The notes under the pieces: generated by a model | What the model saw: the letters and a program-made list of their open reading frames with translations, nothing else | Database searches by the model: none | What the model was told of the DNA's origin: nothing | Made by a program: the position numbers and the translations under genes | NCBI GenBank assembly: GCA_964636975.1 | Contig: CAZWTQ010000001.1 | Coordinates: forward strand, 1-64,000 | From: Oxalobacter sp964636975 | Lineage (GTDB): Bacteria; Pseudomonadota; Gammaproteobacteria; Burkholderiales; Burkholderiaceae_D | Direction of reading: 5' to 3' | DNA: 64,000 nt | Part shown: positions 34,370 through 42,878 of the stretch, in pieces | Numbering within the stretch: position 1 is the first letter of the stretch | Layout of the letters: each line of letters starts with the position of its first letter

Positions 34370-36397
34370 TCAGGAACCAGTTACACGGGGCTGTTTGTCC
34401 AATACAGACTCTACCTTGGCGATGACATTGTCCACGGTGAATCCAAAATGCGGAAACAGCCTGCTGGCAGGCGCGGATTCACCAAAGGCCGTCATGCCGA
34501 TGATGGCTCCATCCAATCCGACATATTTGTACCAGCAATCTACTGAACCAGCCTCGATTGCGACACGTGGCAAGCCTTTGGGCAAGACGCTTTCACGGTA
34601 TGCCTCATCCTGGCGGTCAAAAAGGCTGGTGGATGGCATGGAGACCACACGTGTGGCGATGCCTTTTTCCGCCAGCGCATCTGCCGCCTGCATGGCGAGT
34701 GAAACCTCTGAACCTGTCGCAATCAGGATGACTTTGGCATGTCCTGCGTCTTTCAGCACATAGCCGCCCTTACGGATATTGGCAACCTGTTTTGGTGAGC
34801 GATCAAAACATGGCAGTCCCTGACGGGTCAACGCCAGGACACTTGGCCTTTTGCGGTCTTTGACTGCCTCACCCCATGCCACGGCTGTTTCGACCGTATC
34901 ACAGGGACGCCAGACATTCACGCCCGGAATCAGGCGCATGCTGGAAACGTGCTCAACCGGCTGATGGGTTGGCCCGTCCTCTCCAACCCCGATGGAATCA
35001 TGGGTAAAGACATAGATGGTGCCGATTTGCATCAGGGAAGACATCCGGATGGCATTGCGGCAATAGTCCGAGAAGGTTAAGAACGTTCCGCCAAAAGGCA
35101 GGTAGCCACCGTGTAATGCGATACCGTTCATGATGGCCGCCATGCCGAATTCACGGACGCCATAGCTGATGTAGTTGCCAAGGTTGCCTTCACGGACAGG
35201 GACACATTCTTTCCAGTTGGTCAGGTTGGAACCCGTCAGGTCGGCGGAGCCACCCAGAAATTCCGGCAGGACAGGCGCCAGCGCCTGGATGGCGTTTTGG
35301 CTGGCTTTTCTGGTAGCGATAGTCTCTTTTTTGTCCTGGCAGCCAGCGATGTAGGCATTTATGGCTTCATCCAGTTTTTCGGGCAGGATGTTTGCGATGC
35401 GGCGTGAAAACTCCGCGGCTTTGGCGGGATACTGTCTTGCGTAATCTGCCAGCAGCGCGTTCCATGCGCTTTCCTGTTCTGCGCCACGGGGTTTTGCGTT
35501 CCAGGCATCATAGACATCCTGCGGAATGGTAAAAGGTTCCGCTTCCCAGCCGATGGCTTTTTTTGTTGCCGCGATTTCCCCGTCACCCAAAGGCGAGCCA
35601 TGAACCTTGTTCAGACCCGCCTTGTTTGGCGAGCCTTTGCCGATAATGGTCTTGCAGATAATCAGGGTTGGCCTGGCAGAGTGTTTTGCTTTCTGGATGG
35701 CGTTGTCCACTGCCATGACGTCATGGCCATCCACACCAGGAATGACATTCCAGCCATAGGATTCAAAACGCTTTTGGGTGTCATCCGTCAGCCAGCCGGA
35801 AACATCGCCGTCAATGGAAATGCCGTTGTCATCATATAGGGCAACCAGCTTGTTCAGCTTCCATGTTCCCGCCAGTGAGCAGGCTTCATGGGAAATGCCT
35901 TCCATCATGCAGCCGTCACCCATGAAGACATAGGTGTAATGGTCAACCAGATTGAACCCCGGGCGGTTGAACTCCTGTGCCAGCAGCTTTTCCGCCAGAG
36001 CCATGCCAACGGCGTTGGCGATGCCTTGCCCCAATGGGCCAGTCGTCGTGTCGATTCCGGGTGTAACATGAACCTCAGGATGCCCAGGTGTTTTGGAGCC
36101 GAACTGGCGGAACTGTTTCAGGTCTTCCATGGAAACGGCATAGCCTGTCAGATGGAGCAGCGCGTAATGCAGCATGGAACCATGCCCGTTGGACAGGACG
36201 AAGCGGTCACGGTTGAACCACTGTGGATTGGCGGGATTATGCCGGTAATGGCCTGCCCAGAGGGCGACAGCGATATCTGCCATGCCCATTGGCATGCCCG
36301 GGTGCCCTGAATTGGCTTTTTGAATCGCATCCATTGCCAGCGCGCGGATGGCGCCAGCCATTTTGGTTACAGGTAACGTCTTGTTCATGACTGCCAT
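34370..36397 (-). CDS. tkt: Transketolase
   Basis: 675 residues. TPP-binding segment GDGCMMEGISHEACSLAG...DDN, substrate motif KANSGHPGMPMGMAD near the start, THDSIGVGEDGPTHQPVEH in the pyrimidine domain, and a C-terminal transketolase_C domain. It links pentose phosphate pathway and glycolysis. Start could be 36397 or the ATG at 36388; neither has a strong site. gap follows 76 bases downstream. Confidence 0.96.
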   Translation of the reverse strand: MAVMNKTLPVTKMAGAIRALAMDAIQKANSGHPGMPMGMADIAVALWAGHYRHNPANPQWFNRDRFVLSNGHGSMLHYALLHLTGYAVSMEDLKQFRQFGSKTPGHPEVHVTPGIDTTTGPLGQGIANAVGMALAEKLLAQEFNRPGFNLVDHYTYVFMGDGCMMEGISHEACSLAGTWKLNKLVALYDDNGISIDGDVSGWLTDDTQKRFESYGWNVIPGVDGHDVMAVDNAIQKAKHSARPTLIICKTIIGKGSPNKAGLNKVHGSPLGDGEIAATKKAIGWEAEPFTIPQDVYDAWNAKPRGAEQESAWNALLADYARQYPAKAAEFSRRIANILPEKLDEAINAYIAGCQDKKETIATRKASQNAIQALAPVLPEFLGGSADLTGSNLTNWKECVPVREGNLGNYISYGVREFGMAAIMNGIALHGGYLPFGGTFLTFSDYCRNAIRMSSLMQIGTIYVFTHDSIGVGEDGPTHQPVEHVSSMRLIPGVNVWRPCDTVETAVAWGEAVKDRKRPSVLALTRQGLPCFDRSPKQVANIRKGGYVLKDAGHAKVILIATGSEVSLAMQAADALAEKGIATRVVSMPSTSLFDRQDEAYRESVLPKGLPRVAIEAGSVDCWYKYVGLDGAIIGMTAFGESAPASRLFPHFGFTVDNVIAKVESVLDKQPRVTGS

Positions 36398-36516
36398 AGA
36401 AAAATGGTTTGAATTACGCCACAGGGGATTTAACCTGATATTCTACCAGAGAGTGCTGGCCAGCGATATTGGACAGCCCGCCCAGATGACCTGAATCAAG
36501 AGCGGATAACACTTTT

Positions 36517-37239
36517 ATGCCACGCTTTTTTTACGATGATGACTTGGCTGCCGGAATGGAAGCCGAACTGCCCGGAAATGTCGCCAGACACCTTAAGGTT
36601 CTCCGGCTCGCCGTGGGTGGCAGGCTGACCCTGTTTAACGGCAGGGGAGGGGAATATGAGGCAGAACTGCTGGCACTGGATAAAGACGGCGCTACCGCCA
36701 GGATTGTCGCCCATCACCCTGTTGAGCGTGAGCTTCCCTACCGCATTGTCCTGGCGCAGGGGTTGCCTGAAGCGGGCAAGATGGACTGGATTGTCGAAAA
36801 GGCGACAGAATTGGGTGTCGCGGGCATTTTGCCTGTTGAGACAGGGCGTTCAGTGGGAAACCTGCGGGGAGACAGGATAGAAAAACGGCTAAAACGCTGG
36901 CGTGCCGTCGCCATTGCGGCCTCGCAGCAGTGTGGGCGAAATACCCTGCCTGATGTTCTGGCGCCATTGCCCCTTGGGCAGGTCATTGAAAACGGCAGGG
37001 CATCTGGCTGCATCATGTTCAGTCCACAGGCGCCAGTTACGCTATCTGCCTGGGCGAAACGGCAACGACCACATGACATCACCATCTTAATTGGGCCAGA
37101 GGGCGGGTTTTCGCCATCAGAAGAAAAGCTGGCGGACGCATCGGGCATTGTTTTGCTGTCCATGGGAAGCCGTATCCTGCGGACAGAAACTGCCGGACTG
37201 GCGGCGGTTTCTGCCATCAACGCCATCTGGGAATCCTAG
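36517..37239 (+). CDS. rsmE: 16S rRNA (uracil-1498-N3)-methyltransferase
   Basis: 240 residues. N-terminal PUA-like domain (RHLKVLRLAVGGRL, FNGRGGEYEAEL) and C-terminal SPOUT knot with ILIGPEGGFSPSEEKLA and SRILRTETAGLAAVSAI. It methylates U1498 of 16S rRNA. It diverges from tkt and converges on prfC. Confidence 0.95.
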   Translation: MPRFFYDDDLAAGMEAELPGNVARHLKVLRLAVGGRLTLFNGRGGEYEAELLALDKDGATARIVAHHPVERELPYRIVLAQGLPEAGKMDWIVEKATELGVAGILPVETGRSVGNLRGDRIEKRLKRWRAVAIAASQQCGRNTLPDVLAPLPLGQVIENGRASGCIMFSPQAPVTLSAWAKRQRPHDITILIGPEGGFSPSEEKLADASGIVLLSMGSRILRTETAGLAAVSAINAIWES

Positions 37240-37303
37240 ATGTTAAATGTAAATGACGCCGCCATGGAAAGGCGACTTGCCGGCTAACCAGGGAAAAGGG
37301 GAA

Positions 37304-37333
37304 AACGGCTTCACCTGAAAACGGCTTCACCTA
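37304..37333. repeat. Tandem 15-bp duplication between rsmE and prfC
   Basis: GAAAACGGCTTCACCT occurs twice in a row, ending at the prfC stop codon. It looks like a slippage product. Confidence 0.75.
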
Positions 37334-39118
37334 TTCATTGAGATGGGCCGCATGTTCCCTGGTGGCAAAGAAACGAACGTTTGGCCAGCGCTCTTGTGTC
37401 AAACGCAGGTTTACGTTGGAAGAGGCCAGATAAGTCATGTTGCCTGCCGCGTCATAGGCGACATTGTGGGCAAGCGCCTTTTCAAACTCGCCCAATATCT
37501 TCGGATCATCGGCTACGACCCAGCGGGCGGCGCTGATGGAAGTGCCTTCAAAAACGGCATCCACGCCATATTCATTCAGCAGGCGGCTTGCCACGACTTC
37601 AAACTGCAGCATGCCGACAGCCCCCAAAATCAGGTTGTTGCCCAGAACGGGTCTAAATACCTGCACGGCGCCTTCCTCTCCCAGCTGCTGCAGTCCCTTA
37701 TGCAGCTGCTTTACCTTCAGGGGGTTGCGGATTTGGATGCTACGGAAGATTTCTGGCGCGAAATACGGAATGCCGGTGAACTGCAGTGGCTCGCCTTCGG
37801 AAAAACTGTCCCCGATTTGCATGTTGCCATGGTTCGGCAAACCGATAATGTCGCCAGCATAGGCCTCTTCGACCTGCTCACGGTCAGATGCCATGAAAGT
37901 AACGACACTGGAGACTTTTATGTCACGGTTAAGGCGCAGGTGTTTCAGTTTCATGCCACGTTCAAAACGGCCGGAACAGACCCTAAGGAAAGCGATACGA
38001 TCCCGGTGGGCAGGATCCATGTTTGCCTGAATCTTGAACACAAAGCCTGAAAAGGCTTTTTCCTCAGGTTTTACGTCACGCACCGTCGCGTTGCGACCCA
38101 GCGGTGGCCGCGCCCAGTCCAGCAGGGCATTCAAGATTTCCCGTACACCGAAATTGTTGATGGCGGAACCGAAAAATACCGGGGTTAGCGACCCTTTCAG
38201 GAACTCGTCCTGGTTCCATGGGTTTGACGCTCCCTTGACCAGCTCAACCTCCATCTGGAGCCGTTCCATCTCAAGGGGGAACATTTCTGCCAGTTTGGGG
38301 TTGTCGATGCCCTTGATGACCTCAAAAGACTGGTTAGCCTTCTCGCTGCCTGCGGCAAACAGCATGACTTCATCGTTTAACAGATGATAGACGCCACGGA
38401 AATTCTTGCCCATGCCAATTGGCCAGGTAATCGGCGCGCAGCGGATTTTCAGCACGGATTCCACCTCATCAAGCAAATCCAGCGGGTCTTTCGTCTCACG
38501 GTCTAGCTTGTTCATGAAAGTCAGGATTGGGGTGTTTCGCATCCGGCAGACTTCCAGCAGCTTGATGGTCTGGGCTTCCACGCCATTGGCGGCGTCAATC
38601 ACCATCAATGCCGTATCCACGGCAGTTAGCACCCGGTAGGTATCTTCAGAAAAATCCTGGTGTCCCGGGGTGTCCAGCAGGTTGATGACATGGTCACGGT
38701 ATTCAAACTGCATGACCGAGCTGGCGACCGAAATGCCACGCTGTTTCTCAATGTCCATCCAGTCAGAAGTTGCATGCCGGCTGCTCTTTCTCGCTTTCAC
38801 GGTTCCCGCCAGCTGAATGGCGCCAGAAAACAGCAGGAGTTTTTCAGTCAGGGTTGTCTTTCCCGCATCCGGGTGGGAAATGATACCGAAAGTGCGGCGA
38901 CGGGCGACCTCACGAGCAATCCGTTTGGCCAGGCCGCCTTGGGATTCCGTTGCGGCAAGGTCTGCGGACGAAGGTGCGGATGAAGNNNNNNNNNNNNNNN
39001 NNNNNNNNNNNNNNNNNNNNNNNNNNNNNNNNNNNNNNNNNNNNNNNNNNNNNNNNNNNNNNNNNNNNNNNNNNNNNNNNNNNNNTGCGGACGAAGGTGC
39101 GGATGAAGAATCAGTCAT
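37331..39118 (-). CDS. prfC: Peptide chain release factor 3, with scaffold gap near its N-terminus
   Basis: GTPase with G1 SHPDAGKTTLTEK, G3 DTPGHQDFSE, G4 NKLDRE and full C-terminal domains ending NVRFFATREHAAHLNE. RF3 recycles RF1/RF2. ATG 39118 begins MTDSSSAPSSA. 100 N (38986-39085) interrupt the lead; identical 23-base sequence flanks both sides. Removing the gap and one copy (123 bases) keeps frame and gives MTDSSSAPSSADLAATES, a length of about 554 residues, close to family norms. So the apparent repeated extension is probably an artefact. Confidence 0.93.
   Translation of the reverse strand: MTDSSSAPSSAXXXXXXXXXXXXXXXXXXXXXXXXXXXXXXXXXXSSAPSSADLAATESQGGLAKRIAREVARRRTFGIISHPDAGKTTLTEKLLLFSGAIQLAGTVKARKSSRHATSDWMDIEKQRGISVASSVMQFEYRDHVINLLDTPGHQDFSEDTYRVLTAVDTALMVIDAANGVEAQTIKLLEVCRMRNTPILTFMNKLDRETKDPLDLLDEVESVLKIRCAPITWPIGMGKNFRGVYHLLNDEVMLFAAGSEKANQSFEVIKGIDNPKLAEMFPLEMERLQMEVELVKGASNPWNQDEFLKGSLTPVFFGSAINNFGVREILNALLDWARPPLGRNATVRDVKPEEKAFSGFVFKIQANMDPAHRDRIAFLRVCSGRFERGMKLKHLRLNRDIKVSSVVTFMASDREQVEEAYAGDIIGLPNHGNMQIGDSFSEGEPLQFTGIPYFAPEIFRSIQIRNPLKVKQLHKGLQQLGEEGAVQVFRPVLGNNLILGAVGMLQFEVVASRLLNEYGVDAVFEGTSISAARWVVADDPKILGEFEKALAHNVAYDAAGNMTYLASSNVNLRLTQERWPNVRFFATREHAAHLNE
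38986..39085. other. Assembly gap of 100 N in prfC
   Basis: Flanked by the same 23 bases (38963-38985 and 39086-39108), as when two contig ends overlap but were not merged. Confidence 0.9.
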
Positions 39119-39191
39119 GGTCTCAATACAAATCAATAGGGTCGATCAGCCAGAAGAAATACCATTTTCAGCAGAAAAATACTGAAAAATG

Positions 39192-39220
39192 CTGACAGAT
39201 ACGTCAATAAAGCCTATAAT
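39192..39220 (+). promoter_or_regulatory. Sigma-70 promoter of ssrA
   Basis: CTGACA (39192-39197), 17 bases, perfect TATAAT (39215-39220), 42 bases before the mature tmRNA 5' end. Confidence 0.85.
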
Positions 39221-39262
39221 TATAAATTGCTTCAGGATTTCTGTTCATCTTAAATCATCCTT

Positions 39263-39621
39263 GGGGGCGATTATGGATTCGACAGGGGTTGCAAAGCAGA
39301 ACAGGGCATACCGAGGACTGGTTTCCCTCGTAAATCCATCCAGAAAAAAATAACTGCTAACGACAAACGTTACGCACTGGCTGCCTAATTAGCCAGCCCT
39401 ACACTGGTTTTTTCCTGGGCCAGGCCGCAAGGCACGTAGGGTCATATGACAGGAAATCGCTTTCAGTTGGGCTGCCGGGCTGAAAGTCAAATCAGGGCAG
39501 ACCGCCTGAGCGGGGCGTGCCCGTCCGCATCGTTCAGGTTAAATCAAAAGGCGACGCTAAGTATGTAGAACTGTCTGTCGAGGGCTTCTGGACGCGGGTT
39601 CGACTCCCGCCGCCTCCACCA
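39263..39621 (+). ncRNA. ssrA: Transfer-messenger RNA
   Basis: 359 bases. The acceptor stem GGGGGCG pairs with CGCCTCC, keeping the G3-U pair that specifies alanine, with encoded ACCA. The 5' part reads GATTATGGATTCGACAGG, the 3' part has the GCGGG-TTCGACT-CCCGC T arm. The tag frame starts at GCT 39356 and ends at TAA 39386-39388: (A)ANDKRYALAA. It rescues stalled ribosomes and marks products for proteolysis. The 3' end of ssrA is a frequent integration target; the large defence-like operon begins 228 bases later. Confidence 0.96.
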
Positions 39622-39848
39622 TCAATGCGTTTAAAGCGGTCTAATAAAGCTGTTTTGGGCAGATGTTTTTTTATCCCCTTTTTATGCCCTTTTGAAGATT
39701 GCGCGCCTTAAAATCTGCCACGAAGGCGATTCCCCGGATATTCAAAAGTGGCTTTTTACGGAGCGTTCGGATAAACTTTCATCTGTCTTAAATATAAAGG
39801 TTGCCCGCCAGTCTAGTCGTGGCAAGGAAGAAGTGGCAAGGAAGAAGC
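39622..39848. other. Region between ssrA and the large operon
   Basis: No gene. It must hold the operon promoter, but I could not pick one with confidence. A 14-bp unit GTGGCAAGGAAGAA is duplicated in tandem (39819-39846), placing two AAGGAAG ribosome sites before the ATG at 39849. Confidence 0.5.
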
Positions 39849-42800
39849 ATGCATGAGATCGGCACTTTTCCCGTAGGTGCCAGGGTATTGATACGGGATG
39901 CGGAATGGCAGATCAAACGGGTTGATGCCGTCAAGGGAGGCGGAGTCCGGCTGACCTGTTTAGGGGTATCCGATTTTGTAAAGGGGCGGCAAGCCCTGTT
40001 CCTGACTTGTTTTGAGGAGGAAGTCAGGCTGCTGTTGCCGGAAGAAACACGGCTTGTGCCAGATGACTCACCGCAGTACCGCAAGACCAGGCTATATCTG
40101 GAAGCGCTTTTAAGGAACACGCCACAGACAGATGACACAAAAATCCGTGTGGGTCACAAGGCGGCGATGGATCCCATGCCCTACCAGTTTGACCCTGCAT
40201 TGCAGGCACTTTCACAAACCCGCCCACGCATATTAATAGCCGATGCGGTCGGTATCGGCAAAACGTTGGAAGCCGGCATTTTAGCAAGTGAGCTCATCTG
40301 CCGGGGGCGTGGAAGAAGGATACTGGTACTGGCGACAAAAGCCATGCTCAGCCAGTTCCAGCAGGAATTCTGGAACCGTTTTACCATCGCGCTGGTCAGG
40401 CTTGATTCAGACGGTATCCAGCGGGTACGCAACAAGCTGCCGACAAACCACAACCCGTTCCTGTATTTCGACCGCTCGATCATCTCGATTGATACCCTTA
40501 AGCAAAGCGAATACAGGGACTATCTGGAAAAAGCCTACTGGGACATCATCATCATCGATGAGGCCCATAATGTGGCCGTACGCAGTACACGGAGCCAGCG
40601 GGCCATTTTGGCCACGATGCTTGCCGGCCGTTCCGATACCTTGATCATGCTGTCAGCCACACCGCATGACGGCAAGGCAGAAAGTTTTGCAAGCCTGCTC
40701 AACATGCTAGATCCGATGGCGCTGCCCGACAACAGCCAATACAGCGCAGATGACTTCGCGGAAAAAGGGCTGGTTATCCGCCGGTTCAAGCATCATATCA
40801 AGGATCAGGTTGACAATGCCTTCCAGAAACGGGAAATTGCCACAGAAAAGGCCATCGCAACACCTGCGGAAGAGAGGGTATATGACTATCTTTCTACGGT
40901 TCGGTTTAAAACGCTTGACCGGGAAAACACGAGTGGCGCCCATCTTTTTGCCACCACGCTGATAAAAGCCATGTTTTCCTCGCCTGCGGCCTGTCTGTCA
41001 GTCATCGAAAACCGCCGCAGAAAGTTGGAAAGTGGCAAAAACCGTAAGGCGGTGGCGGAAGACATCGCCAAACTGGATGAGCTGGAAGTGCTGGTAGGGC
41101 AGATAACAGATGAACAGTTCAGCAAACTTAACCTTTTGGTTGAATTATTGGGTGATGGTGAAAAATCGTTACACTGGAATAGGGAAGATCCCCATGACAG
41201 GCTTGTCATTTTCACCGAGTCGGTTGTGACATTGCAATATCTCAAAAAGGTATTGCCGGCGCTATGCGGTCTGCAGGAAGACCAGTACCGTGTGTTAAGT
41301 GGCAGCATGCAGGATACAGAGATAGCGAAGATCGTCAGGGAGTTCAACCAGGAAAATACCCCTGTCAGACTGCTGCTGTGCTCGGATGTTGCCAGTGAGG
41401 GAATCAACCTGCATCACTATGCCCACCGCATGGTTCATTTCGACATCCCGTGGTCGCTCATGACATTCCAGCAACGCAATGGACGCATAGACCGTTATGG
41501 ACAGAGAATGCCACCCCAGATACGTTACCTTCAGACGCAGGCCAATATTGAAAGATGCATCGGTGATGTCAAGATTCTGGAAAAGCTGGTTGAAAAAGAC
41601 GAGAACGCCCAGAAAAATATCGCCGATCCTGCCGAATTTCTGCTGACACAGCAGGAACAGGAAGACTTGACGGCATCTCGCATGGAAGGCAGGGAAGAGC
41701 CAGAAACAGAAAATACCGGGGAAGAGTCGCTTTTTGATATGTTCTTCGGTGAGGAAAAAGACGGCGAGACAAATCAGGCGGCCCAGGCAGGATCGCTCTC
41801 GCATGTTATGGACAGGCGTGCCTATGAAAACCATCTTGACAGACCATTTAGCTTTTACGGGGATGATTTTAGCTATGCCACTGATGCCCTTAACTGGATG
41901 AACCGTAGCGGAATGAACGGTAGCGAAAGCCATGCCGGAAACGGCATGGGTGCCGATGTCCTGAAAATTGACGAACAAAATCGCCAGATTCTGCTGCAGG
42001 CTCCGCCCGATCTGCTAGCACGGCTGAAATACCTTCCTGCGGAAGTGTTGCCAGACAAAGGCCGTTTTGACCTGACAGATGATAGACGCGCCATACAGCA
42101 GGAAATCGCCCATGCCAGAACGAACGATGACCCGTGGCCCGCCAAACAGCTGCTGTGGCCGCTGCATCCGGTCATGACATGGATTGACGACAGGCTGCTG
42201 ACGATGTTTGGGCGGCATTCAGCGCCTGTTGTGTCGCTGGCGACGTTGCATGAAGGTGAGACATGGGTGCTCATACAAGGCGGTTTCCCGAACAGGCGTG
42301 GCTATATTCCAGTCCATGAGTGGGTTGCCGTTCATGCCGGAAATGGTGGCATACAGGCAAAAAGCCTTGACGAACTGCTAAAGGCAACCCGTTTTGGCGA
42401 GCGGATGGGCAATTTGGCGCGGCAAGGAGATGCAGTGCAGTACGAAACCCTCTACGGAGACACCATCAGGGAAGCCGTTAAAATCGCCCGTGAGAAGCTG
42501 TTGGAGGCTAAAGACCGTTTTAACGGCACTGTCGGTAAAAGGCTGAACGAAAAACTTGGTGAGCTCGAAAGCGTCCGCAACAAGCGGAGAAAGCAGATTG
42601 AGCAGGCTAGTCTGGATGGGCAGATTGAGCAGGCTAGTCTGGATGGGCAGATTGAGCTGAATTTTGGTGGACAGCCACAACAGCCGCGCAGGAAAAGAAA
42701 TGAGAAAGCGCTGGGCGAGCTGGAAACCACCTATGAAGAGGCAAAACGCTATATAGATGATATCGCGCAAACCGAGAAAGAGCCTTACCTGCAGCTGGTC

Positions 42801-42863
42801 GCGCTGTTTGTCGGCATGGAAGACGGAAAGCGGACAGATAGCAAACAGAAACGGATGGAGTAA
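39849..42863 (+). CDS. SNF2-type helicase (DrmD-like), gene 1 of the defence-like operon
   Basis: 1004 residues from ATG 39849 (AAGGAAG seven bases upstream). SF2/SNF2 motifs in order: Walker A AVGIGKTLEAG (about 133-143), DEAH in IIIIDEAHNVAV (about 237), SATPHD (about 270), SDVASEGINLH, and motif VI QQRNGRIDRYGQ (about 542-553). Residues 590-650 are acidic and low complexity; the C-terminal 400 are unassigned, with coiled-coil stretches. A 27-base unit repeats about 2.3 times, giving QIEQASLDG twice (about 916-935). SNF2 proteins of this layout occur as DrmD in class 1 DISARM. The methyltransferase gene starts 15 bases later. Confidence 0.85.
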   Translation: MHEIGTFPVGARVLIRDAEWQIKRVDAVKGGGVRLTCLGVSDFVKGRQALFLTCFEEEVRLLLPEETRLVPDDSPQYRKTRLYLEALLRNTPQTDDTKIRVGHKAAMDPMPYQFDPALQALSQTRPRILIADAVGIGKTLEAGILASELICRGRGRRILVLATKAMLSQFQQEFWNRFTIALVRLDSDGIQRVRNKLPTNHNPFLYFDRSIISIDTLKQSEYRDYLEKAYWDIIIIDEAHNVAVRSTRSQRAILATMLAGRSDTLIMLSATPHDGKAESFASLLNMLDPMALPDNSQYSADDFAEKGLVIRRFKHHIKDQVDNAFQKREIATEKAIATPAEERVYDYLSTVRFKTLDRENTSGAHLFATTLIKAMFSSPAACLSVIENRRRKLESGKNRKAVAEDIAKLDELEVLVGQITDEQFSKLNLLVELLGDGEKSLHWNREDPHDRLVIFTESVVTLQYLKKVLPALCGLQEDQYRVLSGSMQDTEIAKIVREFNQENTPVRLLLCSDVASEGINLHHYAHRMVHFDIPWSLMTFQQRNGRIDRYGQRMPPQIRYLQTQANIERCIGDVKILEKLVEKDENAQKNIADPAEFLLTQQEQEDLTASRMEGREEPETENTGEESLFDMFFGEEKDGETNQAAQAGSLSHVMDRRAYENHLDRPFSFYGDDFSYATDALNWMNRSGMNGSESHAGNGMGADVLKIDEQNRQILLQAPPDLLARLKYLPAEVLPDKGRFDLTDDRRAIQQEIAHARTNDDPWPAKQLLWPLHPVMTWIDDRLLTMFGRHSAPVVSLATLHEGETWVLIQGGFPNRRGYIPVHEWVAVHAGNGGIQAKSLDELLKATRFGERMGNLARQGDAVQYETLYGDTIREAVKIAREKLLEAKDRFNGTVGKRLNEKLGELESVRNKRRKQIEQASLDGQIEQASLDGQIELNFGGQPQQPRRKRNEKALGELETTYEEAKRYIDDIAQTEKEPYLQLVALFVGMEDGKRTDSKQKRME

Positions 42864-42878
42864 AGGATAGGGTAAAAC

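Noticed and set aside
39517..39711. 64-residue plus-strand frame across the end of ssrA
   Set aside because: It lies largely in the tmRNA 3' half, which is structural RNA.
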